From positions 124,001-188,000 of the forward strand of contig JAIBCL010000009.1 in the NCBI GenBank assembly GCA_019694165.1: a stretch of 64,000 nt of DNA, written 5' to 3'. A program made the position numbers and the translations under genes. Position 1 is the first letter of the stretch. The number at the start of each line of letters is the position of its first letter. The stretch is from Verrucomicrobiaceae bacterium (GTDB lineage: Bacteria > Verrucomicrobiota > Verrucomicrobiia > Verrucomicrobiales > Verrucomicrobiaceae). Shown here in pieces: positions 43,937-51,404 of the stretch. The notes beneath the pieces were generated by a model, which was given only the letters and a program-made list of their open reading frames with translations, made no database searches and had not been told where the DNA came from.

Positions 43937-45177
43937 GCGGCGGCCTCCTCGGGCGCGGGTTCGAGTTCGCCCATGGCTTCGAGATAGATGTTCTCGAGGT
44001 TCGCGATCTGCTGTTCCGCGCCGAAGTTTTCACGCACGGAGGCGGCGGCATTCACGGACATCTGCGCGTAGAGCGCGTGATCGTGCGCCAGCTTCATGAT
44101 CGCGTTTGTCACCGCGCCGGAGTCGCGCTCGGGCACCAGGAGGCCGTCGCTGCCGTCGGTGACGGCCTCGGGGATGCCGCCGTGATGGGTGGCGATGACG
44201 GGCAGGCCGGTGGCCATGGCCTCGAGCATCGAGTTTGGGATGCCCTCCTGGTCATTGTCGGGCGTCTGCTCGCTGGCGTGTAGAAAAACATGCGCCTGGT
44301 GGTACTCGTGCACGAGCTGCTCCTGCGTGAGCCAGCCGCGAAACTCGACGTGCCGGTGAAGCGATTTTTCGGCGACGAATTGCCTGAGCTGATCCAGCAT
44401 CGGGCCGTCGCCGCAGATGATGTACTTCGCGCCGGGCAGGAGCGTGGCCACGCTGTCCATGGCGTCGAGCGTGGTGAGCAGGCCCTTCTTCGGAATGAGC
44501 CTGCAAGCCTGAACCAGACGCCAGTGCCCGTCCGGAGGCGCCTCGTGCGCGACGGCTTCCAGGTGGTCCATCGGGATGGGCGTGCGGTTCAGCCGCAGCT
44601 TGTCCACCGGGCAGCCGAGATCGGCGAGCTGCTGGAGCAGCGAGTGGCTCCGCGCCATTACGAGCCTGGCCTCGGCAAAGACGTCCTGCAACTTCTTGAG
44701 GTAGTCCTTTTCCTCCATGTGCTTTGCCACGTCCACGCCGTGGAAGGAGACCACCCACGGGCCGCCCCAGTCGCGCAGCATCGGCAGGAAGCCCGCCGCC
44801 TTGTGCCCGTAATAGACGTGCACGAGATCGGGCCGGTCCTCTTCGAGCCGCTCGACGAGGTCCCACGGATGGCACGGGCCGATGAACTTGCTGATCGCGC
44901 GCGGCGGCGGCCATTTCTTGATGACGTGCTTGTACCAGAAGCGCAGCAGGAAATTGCCGCGCGGGCGGTGGTGCTGCTTCGTGAGCAGGCGGATGTGAGG
45001 GAAGGGAAACATCCCCTCGTTCTCCAGCCACTGCGCATACACCGTGGTGCGCACGCGCTGCAGGCCGGTGATCTGCCGGTAAATGCTCTGCATCTCCGGC
45101 TTCAAGTAGGTGCCGCAGAGGCTGATGACGTGCGGACGGTTGTCGGCTGCTTCGGGCGCGGATTCGTCTTCAGGCAT
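43933..45177 (-). CDS. GT4-family glycosyltransferase
   Basis: 414 aa from ATG 45177. The C-terminal half has the GT-B donor-binding pattern: RLVQACRLIPKKGLLTTLDAM, YIICGDGPMLDQL and the EGIPNSMLEAMATGLPVIATHHGGIPEAV motif with the E-x7-E pattern. The N-terminal acceptor half begins VISLCGTYLKPEMQSIYRQITGL, a phrase shared with the next gene upstream, and includes PWVVSFHGVDVAKHM. It probably adds a sugar to a surface polysaccharide or lipid. It overlaps the upstream glycosyltransferase by 8 bp and the downstream rhodanese by 4 bp. Confidence 0.92.
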   Translation of the reverse strand: MPEDESAPEAADNRPHVISLCGTYLKPEMQSIYRQITGLQRVRTTVYAQWLENEGMFPFPHIRLLTKQHHRPRGNFLLRFWYKHVIKKWPPPRAISKFIGPCHPWDLVERLEEDRPDLVHVYYGHKAAGFLPMLRDWGGPWVVSFHGVDVAKHMEEKDYLKKLQDVFAEARLVMARSHSLLQQLADLGCPVDKLRLNRTPIPMDHLEAVAHEAPPDGHWRLVQACRLIPKKGLLTTLDAMDSVATLLPGAKYIICGDGPMLDQLRQFVAEKSLHRHVEFRGWLTQEQLVHEYHQAHVFLHASEQTPDNDQEGIPNSMLEAMATGLPVIATHHGGIPEAVTDGSDGLLVPERDSGAVTNAIMKLAHDHALYAQMSVNAAASVRENFGAEQQIANLENIYLEAMGELEPAPEEAAA

Positions 45178-46330
45178 GGCGGGCGAGGGCTGCGGCTTCG
45201 AAATAAATATCTTCGAGCCTAGCAATCTGCGCGGTGGATTCAAAGCTTTCTCTGATGTCCGCCGCTGCCGCCGCGCCCATGCGCGGCCAGAGGCCTGGCT
45301 CGGCGGTCAGACGCTGCATCGCCGCGTGCAGTGCATCGCGATCCCGCTCCGCCACGAGGATGCCCGTCGCTCCATCGCGCACGGCCTCGGGGATGCCGCC
45401 GTGCTTGGTGGCCAGCGTCGGCAGGCCCGTGGCCATGGCCTCGAGCATTGAGTTCGGGATGCCCTCCTGATTCCCGTCGGCCATCAGCCGGCTCGGGTGG
45501 ACGAAGACATGCGCACGGTGGTAGAGCTGGCACAGCGCCGGTCCTTTGAGGAATCCGGCAAAGGTCACCTGGTGCGCCAGACCGAGGTCGTCGCGCAGTT
45601 TTTCCAATGCACCGAGCAGCGGTCCCTCGCCCGCGATGGTGAAACGTGCGGCGGGCTTGTCGTGCGCGAAGCGGGCAAAGGCATGGAGCGCATCGTCGAT
45701 GCCTTTTTTCTCCACCAGCCGGCACGCCTGCACGAAGTGCCACGCGCCATCCGCCGGACCCTGCCTCTCGCCCACAGGAAATGCATCGAGCGGGATGCCC
45801 GTGCGGTTCATGCGCAGCCGGTCCTCCGGGCAGCCGAGGGCCAGCAGCCGCTCGCGCAACGAGAACGAGCGCGCCAGCACCAGCGTCGTCGTGCGCAAAA
45901 GCTCACGCAGGCGCAGCTCGTAGGCCGGGTCATGCCTTCGCGTCTGCACGTCCATGCCGTGGAAGGAGACGATGCTCGGCTTCTTCCAGTGTGCGAGGAA
46001 GGGCAGCAAATGGACTCCAGTGTGGCCGAAGTAAACATGCAGCACATCCGGCCGCCTCCGCCGCAGGATGCCCTCCAGAGCGCGATACTCACCGCGATAC
46101 ACGATGGGCGGCTCTCGCTTCACGTACTTGAGCCAGAAGCGTCGGATGAAATGGCTCCGCGCCTCCGGCAGCACCATCACATCCTCCGGCGGCATCATGA
46201 ACACATCCGCGTGCCGCCACTCCCGCGTGATCACGAAGGTACGCCAACGGCGCAAGCCCGTGATCTGCCGGTAGATGTGCAGCATCTCCGGCTTCAAAAA
46301 CGTGGTGCAGTAACTGGCGACGACTGGCAT
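45170..46330 (-). CDS. GT4-family glycosyltransferase, tandem paralogue
   Basis: 386 aa. It shares with the next gene the N-terminal KPEMLHIYRQITGLRR phrase, the SFHGMDVQ segment, and the C-terminal EGIPNSMLEAMATGLPTLATKHGGIPEAV donor site, so the two arose by tandem duplication. Donor and acceptor cannot be read. It is the first gene of the minus-strand series; 46331-46549 upstream holds the likely shared divergent promoter region and a triplicated 10-mer. Confidence 0.92.
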   Translation of the reverse strand: MPVVASYCTTFLKPEMLHIYRQITGLRRWRTFVITREWRHADVFMMPPEDVMVLPEARSHFIRRFWLKYVKREPPIVYRGEYRALEGILRRRRPDVLHVYFGHTGVHLLPFLAHWKKPSIVSFHGMDVQTRRHDPAYELRLRELLRTTTLVLARSFSLRERLLALGCPEDRLRMNRTGIPLDAFPVGERQGPADGAWHFVQACRLVEKKGIDDALHAFARFAHDKPAARFTIAGEGPLLGALEKLRDDLGLAHQVTFAGFLKGPALCQLYHRAHVFVHPSRLMADGNQEGIPNSMLEAMATGLPTLATKHGGIPEAVRDGATGILVAERDRDALHAAMQRLTAEPGLWPRMGAAAAADIRESFESTAQIARLEDIYFEAAALARHA

Positions 46331-46425
46331 CTATTTGCGAAGGGGTTCCCGTTCCGACTACAATGATTCCAGCCGCCGCGCAAGCAGGGGATCGTCCGTC
46401 CACACTCGCGGTGTGCCGGGCCAGC

Positions 46426-46455
46426 CGTATGAGGCAGTATGAGGCCGTATGATGA
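46426..46455. repeat. Triplicated decamer upstream of glycosyltransferase series
   Basis: CGTATGAGGC, AGTATGAGGC and CGTATGATGA follow each other without gaps, three copies of a 10-bp unit (one helical turn). They lie about 95-125 bp upstream of both the glycosyltransferase start at 46330 and the lactonase start at 46550, a plausible regulator-binding position for either. No known operator is recognised. Confidence 0.5.
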
Positions 46456-46549
46456 GCGGGGCGCGGCTGCCGGCACCGGGCCTGCTTGATACTCCCGCTT
46501 GTGATCTCCGGTCCTCGCGCACACACTGGCACACCTCCATCTCCATCCG

Positions 46550-47554
46550 ATGAAAACCACACCTGTTCTATCCGCCTTCGCCATCTGCGCCGCCAGCATC
46601 GTCATCGCCGCCGAGCCGGTGCCGCCGTTCAGCGGGTCCATCGAGCGGCTTGATCCGAAGTTGGACACCCTCATCGCCCCGGAGGCGAAGATCGAGGTGC
46701 TGGCCTCGGGCTTCAATTGGGCCGAAGGCCCCGTGTGGTACCAGGGCGGCATCGTCTTTTCAGATGTGCCGGAGAACACGGCTTTCATGTGGAAAGAAGG
46801 CCAGACGGAGGCGGCGGTCTTTCTCAAGCCGAGCGGCGCCACGAAGCCCGAGGGAGGCCAGGGTTCTAACGGTCTGGCCGTCGATGCGCGGGGCAATCTC
46901 ATCCTCTGCCAGCATGGCGACCGACGTGTGGCGCGACTGGAGCGCGACGGGAAATTCACCACGCTCGCCGGCCGGCTCGGAGATCACTTGTTCAACAGCC
47001 CGAACGACCTCGTTGTCGCCAGCAACGGCGACATCTTCTTCACCGATCCGCCGTATGGCCTCAAAGACAAGGCCTCGCGGGAGATCGAGGAGAATGGCGT
47101 TTATCACCTCGGCAAAGGCGGTGTGCTGCGGATGGTCGTCAAAGATCTCACGTTTCCGAACGGCATCGCTCTCAGCCCCGATGAGAAAACATTGTTCGTC
47201 GCCGTGTCCGATCCCGCCGCCACGCGTGTGATGGCCTACGACCTCGCCGCGGATGGCAGCGCTGCCAATGCGCGGGTGTTCTTCGACGCCCAGCCGCTCA
47301 AGAAGCCCGGCCTCAAAGGCGGCTGTGACGGCATGAAGGTCGATGCGCAGGGCAATGTGTGGACCACCGGACCAGGCGGCGTTCTGGTCATTTCCAAAGA
47401 AGGCAAACACCTCGGCACCATCCTCACCGGCCAGGCCACCGCAAACTGCGCGTGGGGCGACGACGGCGGCACGCTCTATGTCACCGCCGACATGTTCCTG
47501 CTCCGCGTGAAGACGCTGGTGAAAGGCGCGGGTTTCCGGCCTTCCCGGAAGTGA
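46550..47554 (+). CDS. Secreted SMP-30/gluconolactonase-family protein
   Basis: 334 aa with signal peptide MKTTPVLSAFAICAASIVIAA. A six-bladed propeller with metal-site phrases NWAEGPVWYQGGIVFSDVPE (metal-binding Glu), LFNSPNDLVVASNGDIFFTDPPYGL and FPNGIALSPDEKTLFVAVSD is typical of the SMP-30/gluconolactonase group, which hydrolyses sugar lactones. The periplasmic location fits an oxidised-sugar pathway. It is divergent from the glycosyltransferase series and convergent with trpF. Confidence 0.9.
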   Translation: MKTTPVLSAFAICAASIVIAAEPVPPFSGSIERLDPKLDTLIAPEAKIEVLASGFNWAEGPVWYQGGIVFSDVPENTAFMWKEGQTEAAVFLKPSGATKPEGGQGSNGLAVDARGNLILCQHGDRRVARLERDGKFTTLAGRLGDHLFNSPNDLVVASNGDIFFTDPPYGLKDKASREIEENGVYHLGKGGVLRMVVKDLTFPNGIALSPDEKTLFVAVSDPAATRVMAYDLAADGSAANARVFFDAQPLKKPGLKGGCDGMKVDAQGNVWTTGPGGVLVISKEGKHLGTILTGQATANCAWGDDGGTLYVTADMFLLRVKTLVKGAGFRPSRK

Positions 47555-47572
47555 GTACCCAGCCCATGGTGC

Positions 47573-48220
47573 TCATGCGGGCCGCGCTTCCTCGATGAAG
47601 CGGCGCACGAGCTTGAGGTCTTTTTCGCCAGGCGCGGACTCGACCCCGCTGGCGACATCGACGGCGTGAGGGTGCGTTTGCTCCACAGCGCTGCGGACGT
47701 TTTCCGGCGTGAGGCCGCCGGCGAGAATGATGTGCTTGTCGGGATACAGGTCGCGGGCTTCGCGGGCGAGTTCCCACGGGAATGCCGTGCCGGCGCCGCC
47801 GTAGAGGCCGGGATTGAAGGAATCGAGGAGAATGCAGGGCGTGGGATAGCCGGCGATGGCCGCCAGGCTCTCCCGGCTGCGAACTTGCAGGGCCTTGATC
47901 ACCTCGACCCCGCGATCCATGAGCGCGGCCACGGTGTGCGGGGTCTCGTCACCATGAAGCTGGATGGCATGGAAGAGCTTCGTGGCAATGATTTCATCGA
48001 GCAAGGCCGCCGCGGGATTGACGACGACGGCGACGAGAAAGGCATGATCCCGCAATGCAGGCAGCCACCGGGTGGCGTCCGCCAGCGGAACGAAGCGCTT
48101 CGAGCGCTCCCAGAGATTGATGCCGAGTGCATCGGCTCCGGCCGTGGCGATGTCAGCCGCCTGATCGGCCCGGGTGATGCCGCAAATCTTGACGGCTGGC
48201 TGGGTGGTGGAGCCAAACAT
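47573..48220 (-). CDS. trpF: Phosphoribosylanthranilate isomerase
   Basis: 215 aa TIM barrel for the third step of tryptophan synthesis. Active-site Cys and flanks are in VKICGITRADQA; the phosphate-binding and catalytic blocks are AIQLHGDETPH, LLDSFNPGLYGGAGTAF, ILAGGLTPENV and VDVASGVESAPGEKDL. It starts 3 bp after a pseudo-receiver gene on the same strand, so the two are probably co-transcribed. No other trp gene is in view. Confidence 0.96.
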   Translation of the reverse strand: MFGSTTQPAVKICGITRADQAADIATAGADALGINLWERSKRFVPLADATRWLPALRDHAFLVAVVVNPAAALLDEIIATKLFHAIQLHGDETPHTVAALMDRGVEVIKALQVRSRESLAAIAGYPTPCILLDSFNPGLYGGAGTAFPWELAREARDLYPDKHIILAGGLTPENVRSAVEQTHPHAVDVASGVESAPGEKDLKLVRRFIEEARPA

Positions 48221-48223
48221 GAT

Positions 48224-48670
48224 TCAGACGGCCGGGGTGGAAGAGCGCGCTGGCAACAGCTTCTCGGTGAGAGAAAGGAGCATGTCGAGACGCGGCGGCA
48301 TCTCCAGACTGCCCTTGATGCGGGCGTCGCGCTGGATGTTTTGAAATGCGGGGCGGTCTTGCGGGCGCAACAGGTAAATCACCGGCGGGGCGGTGTGACT
48401 GCCCGGATGGGCGAGCGGATAGGCCCGGGTCAGAAGCCGGTCGAGGAGATCGCCGCTGACGACGGGCAGCGGCAGCGAAAAGATGAACAGGGCGTACTCT
48501 TTGCGCAGCGCCATCTCAAAGGCGTGCTCGGCAACCGGCGTGTCATCCACCTCGCACAGGCGGAAAGCGGTGAGCGCCTCTCGGATCACACGGCGGAACG
48601 GCAGGCTCTCCTCCACGAGCAGGACGCGCGGCGGGGCAGGGGCGGCTGACGGAACCTGGCCGGTGGACAT
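48224..48670 (-). CDS. Pseudo-receiver (degenerate response-regulator domain) protein
   Basis: 148 aa from ATG 48670. The first ~125 residues follow the REC layout: RVLLVEESLPFRRVIREALTAF for strand 1/helix 1, YALFIFSLPLPVVSGDLLDRL at the phosphorylation-site strand, and a Lys-rich end. The acidic pair is partly lost (EE for DD), and the phospho-acceptor Asp position reads Ser (FSLPLP, where receivers have LDLxMP), so it probably cannot be phosphorylated. No output domain. It ends 3 bp before trpF. The start is uncertain; a longer frame lacks REC-like sequence. Confidence 0.62.
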   Translation of the reverse strand: MSTGQVPSAAPAPPRVLLVEESLPFRRVIREALTAFRLCEVDDTPVAEHAFEMALRKEYALFIFSLPLPVVSGDLLDRLLTRAYPLAHPGSHTAPPVIYLLRPQDRPAFQNIQRDARIKGSLEMPPRLDMLLSLTEKLLPARSSTPAV

Positions 48671-48826
48671 GGCGCGGACTAATGCGGCGGATGGCTGCGC
48701 GATCAACCTGCAAAGTCGGCCTCGGACCCGCGCCGCCGCACATCCATGTGCGGCGAACCAAGAATGGCCGCTCGTTCGCCAACGCGCGAGAAGCATCGGC
48801 CTCGCGCCCGTGCAAGCATCCCTTGC

Positions 48827-49252
48827 ATGAAAAGACACGAACCCGTATCCAAAATCATGAGCACCGGACTCATCACGCTGCACCACGGCGATCCGGTTTC
48901 GAAGGCCCGCAAGCTCATTCAGGACCATGGAGTGCATCACATCCCCGTCGTCTCGGGGCATGAGCTGATGGGTCTGATCAGCGCCTCCGATGTGTTGCGC
49001 GTCAGCTTCGGCGAAGCGTTCGGCACGGATCAGCGCGCGGTGGATGCCACTCTGGATCACACGATGTCCATCGAGCAACTGATGGTGAAAAACCCCCGCA
49101 CGCTGCGCAAGGACGCCTCGGTGCGTGATGCGGCCGAGATTCTCTCAAAAGGCGACTTCCACTCCATCCCCATCGTGGACACGGATCAAAAGACGCTCGT
49201 CGGCATGGTCACGAGCACGGATCTGATCCGCTATCTGCTCGAGCAGTTCTAG
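48827..49252 (+). CDS. Two-CBS-domain protein
   Basis: 141 aa from ATG 48827 (MKRHEPVSKIMSTG). Two CBS motifs are visible: KIMSTGLITLHHGDPVSKARKLI ... HHIPVVSGHELMGLISASDVL, and QLMVKNPRTLRKDASVRDAAEIL ... HSIPIVDTDQKTLVGMVTSTDLI. Such tandem CBS (Bateman) units bind adenine nucleotides and regulate partner proteins. The partner is not in view. It converges on the lactonase gene with a 4-bp overlap of stops. Confidence 0.9.
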   Translation: MKRHEPVSKIMSTGLITLHHGDPVSKARKLIQDHGVHHIPVVSGHELMGLISASDVLRVSFGEAFGTDQRAVDATLDHTMSIEQLMVKNPRTLRKDASVRDAAEILSKGDFHSIPIVDTDQKTLVGMVTSTDLIRYLLEQF

Positions 49253-50109
49253 CCGCCGAACACCTCGCACGGCACGCCTTGCGCACCGGGCCGGCAGACG
49301 AAGAGGCTGCCGGCCGGGGGCGCATCGCCGGCCTTGCCGAGTCCGGTGGTGACGTAAAGGTCACCAAGGTCCGCGCCGCCGAAGGCGCAGGCCGTTGTCT
49401 CAATGCACGGGAAGTCTATCCCGTGCTCGACGGCCCGTGTGCGAGGGTTGATGCAGAGCACCCGTCCGCCGTGACAGAATGCGATCCAGAGACGGTCGTG
49501 CGCATCAATCGTCATGCCGTCGGGAACACCGGCGAAATCCACGCAGTCGATGGCGACGCGTTCGTTCGAGATCGCGCCCGTGTCATTGTCGAAGTCAAAG
49601 GCGATGACGTTTCTCCGCGGTGTGTCGATGTAGTACATGGTGCGCTTGTCACGGGTCCAGACCAGGCCGTTGGAGACGGTGACCGGGCCAAATTTTTTCT
49701 CCACGCGGCCGTCCGTGTGAAGACACCAAAGGGATCCGGTGGCGGTGCGCTGAGGGCCGAGATGCATCGTGCCTGCCCAGAAGCGGCCTGCGGGATCGCA
49801 CTTGCCGTCGTTGAATCGATTCGTCACGATGCCGGCTTCGGGGGAGCACATGAGGGTGCTCTCGCCAGTTATTTCATCGAGCGAGAAGATGCCGTGATCC
49901 CCCGCCCACACAAGTCCGCCCGATGCGCGGGGCACCACGGTGCCAACGCGCTGGCCCACATTCCAAATTCTCTCGGCTCCATCCGCCGGGTCGAACGAGA
50001 TGATTTTCCAGGCTTCGATATCGACGTAGAGCAGCCTGCCGCCATGCCAGACGGGTCCTTCCCCCCATTTTGAAATGTGCGTGCCGACGGGTGTGGGGCT
50101 TGTGTGCAT
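49249..50109 (-). CDS. Cytoplasmic SMP-30/gluconolactonase-family protein
   Basis: 286 aa without a signal peptide. SMP-30 metal ligands are in WGEGPVWHGGRLLYVDIEAW (Glu), GIVTNRFNDGKCDPAGRFWAGTM, TVSNGLVWTRDKRTMYYIDTP (Asn) and GVPDGMTIDAHDRLWIAFCHG (Asp). The N-terminus starts MHTSPTPVGTHISKWGEGP. Enzymes of this type hydrolyse sugar lactones. On the minus strand it follows panD (10 bp) and the SDR, so a sugar-oxidation pair (SDR dehydrogenase plus lactonase) is possible. Confidence 0.9.
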   Translation of the reverse strand: MHTSPTPVGTHISKWGEGPVWHGGRLLYVDIEAWKIISFDPADGAERIWNVGQRVGTVVPRASGGLVWAGDHGIFSLDEITGESTLMCSPEAGIVTNRFNDGKCDPAGRFWAGTMHLGPQRTATGSLWCLHTDGRVEKKFGPVTVSNGLVWTRDKRTMYYIDTPRRNVIAFDFDNDTGAISNERVAIDCVDFAGVPDGMTIDAHDRLWIAFCHGGRVLCINPRTRAVEHGIDFPCIETTACAFGGADLGDLYVTTGLGKAGDAPPAGSLFVCRPGAQGVPCEVFGG

Positions 50110-50119
50110 GGCGGGGGAT

Positions 50120-50470
50120 CTACTTGACCTTTGTCGTCACAATGCGGTTCTTCGCATCAAGCAGAAGCCTGCGTGGCTTGACTGTCTTCTTATGAAGCGC
50201 CCACGCCATGATGGTGACGAGATGGCCCGTGTTGATGAGATGGGCGGCCGCGCCGTTGATCACGATCTCGCCGGACTTGGCTTTGCCCGGGATCACGTAT
50301 GTCTCAAGCCGCGCTCCGGTGCTGATGGAGGTGACGAGCACCTTTTCACCGTCCCATAGGTCGGCCGCCTTCATCAGGTCCGTGGGTATGGTGATGCTGC
50401 CTTCGTAATTGACGTTGGCATCGGTGATGGTGGCGCGGTGGATCTTGGATTTGAGCAGGGTTCTGAGCAC
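50120..50470 (-). CDS. panD: Aspartate 1-decarboxylase
   Basis: 116 aa from GTG 50470, which puts V/MLRTLLKSKIHRATIT at the N-terminus exactly as in the family. An upstream TTG would add 11 unrelated residues. The self-cleavage site is YEGS, which makes the pyruvoyl cofactor at Ser; downstream ITIPTDLMKAADLWDGEKVLVT and the GEIVINGAAAHLINTGHLV block are canonical. It decarboxylates aspartate to beta-alanine for pantothenate. It lies between the SDR (68 bp upstream) and the SMP-30 gene (10 bp downstream). Confidence 0.95.
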   Translation of the reverse strand: MLRTLLKSKIHRATITDANVNYEGSITIPTDLMKAADLWDGEKVLVTSISTGARLETYVIPGKAKSGEIVINGAAAHLINTGHLVTIMAWALHKKTVKPRRLLLDAKNRIVTTKVK

Positions 50471-50538
50471 GGGCCAGTGTGCGTGATCGGGGGCGGTGGT
50501 CAAGCCTGCAGGCGGAGTGCTGCCGCGCGCCGATCGTG

Positions 50539-51291
50539 TCAGTAGGTGGCGCGCCCGCCCGAGAGATCAAACACGGCGCCCGTCGTGAAGGAACAGTCTT
50601 CGCTGCTCAGCCATGCGACGAGCGCGCCGGCCTCCTCGACCTTGCCAAAGCGGTTCATGGGTATTTTTGAGAGCATGTAGTCGATGTGCTTCTGGCCCAC
50701 CTGCTTGAGGATGTCGGTTTCAATCACGGCCGGCGTCACGCAGTTGACGACAATGTTCGAGGTCGCGAGTTCTTTTCCCAGCGATTTCGTCAGTGCAATG
50801 ACGCCCGCCTTCGCCGCACTGTAGTGAGATGCGTTGGGATTGCCTTCCTTCCCGGCGATGGAGGCGATGTTCACGATGCGGCCCCAGCCGGCCTGAAGCA
50901 TGTGCGGCACGACCGCACGGCAGCACAGGTACGGGCCGATGAGATCAATCTCCACCACCTTGCGCCATTCGGCCACGGGCAGCTCCCACAGCCTGGCGGT
51001 GCTGCCGGCGACACCTGCGTTGTTCACCAGGATGTGAATGCCGCCGAGTGCATCGGCCGTCTTTGCGGCGGCTGCATTTACGGACTCCTCGCTCGTCACG
51101 TCCACCTGCGCGACATGCACGGGTCCGGTCTTTGACAGCTCCAGGGCCGCCTCCGCCATGGCGTCGGCATCCAGGTCCCACAGGCTGACGCCAGCCCCCG
51201 ATTGCAGCAAGCGGGTGGCGATGGCGCGTCCGATGCCGCGGGCCCCGCCGGTGACCACGGCTACTTTGTTTTTCAAATCGATCTGATTCAT
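50539..51291 (-). CDS. Short-chain dehydrogenase/reductase
   Basis: 250 aa from ATG 51291. Classical SDR motifs: the NAD(P) site VVTGGARGIGRAIA, DVTSEES, NNAG (ILVNNAGVAG), the catalytic Ser-Tyr-Lys set (IVNIASIAGKEG ... HYSAAKAGV), and the C-terminal GAVFDLSGGRATY. It is near FabG/KduD-type members, so 3-oxoacyl-ACP or sugar (2-dehydro-sugar-acid) reduction are both possible. The minus-strand neighbours panD and an SMP-30 lactonase favour sugar oxidation. It is divergent from gltX. Confidence 0.9.
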   Translation of the reverse strand: MNQIDLKNKVAVVTGGARGIGRAIATRLLQSGAGVSLWDLDADAMAEAALELSKTGPVHVAQVDVTSEESVNAAAAKTADALGGIHILVNNAGVAGSTARLWELPVAEWRKVVEIDLIGPYLCCRAVVPHMLQAGWGRIVNIASIAGKEGNPNASHYSAAKAGVIALTKSLGKELATSNIVVNCVTPAVIETDILKQVGQKHIDYMLSKIPMNRFGKVEEAGALVAWLSSEDCSFTTGAVFDLSGGRATY

Positions 51292-51357
51292 GAAGACCGA
51301 CCATGAAACAAGGCGGTGAAACTCGCCAGCGGAATTCAAGTCACGTCCACGATCCAC

Positions 51358-51399
51358 CATTCGTCATTCGACATTCCTTGTTCGCCATCCATCATTGCC
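51358..51399. repeat. Heptanucleotide tandem repeats upstream of gltX
   Basis: Six consecutive 7-mers, CATTCGT, CATTCGA, CATTCCT, TGTTCGC, CATCCAT and CATTGCC, end five bases before the gltX ATG. The array matches in unit length the one at 59789-59837 upstream of another plus-strand gene. It is visible sequence structure; any function is unknown. Confidence 0.6.
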
Positions 51400-51404
51400 C
51401 GCCC

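Noticed and set aside
39130-46330. Considering the kinase/Roadblock/GTPase region as a phage-defence or secondary-metabolite cluster.
   Set aside because: No nuclease, helicase, effector, NRPS or PKS genes are present; signalling and surface-sugar genes are the only clear content.
51358-51399. Interpreting the heptad repeats (also 59789-59837) as CRISPR or REP elements.
   Set aside because: Units are 7 bp with no spacers and no palindromic REP structure, so they are described only as tandem repeats.
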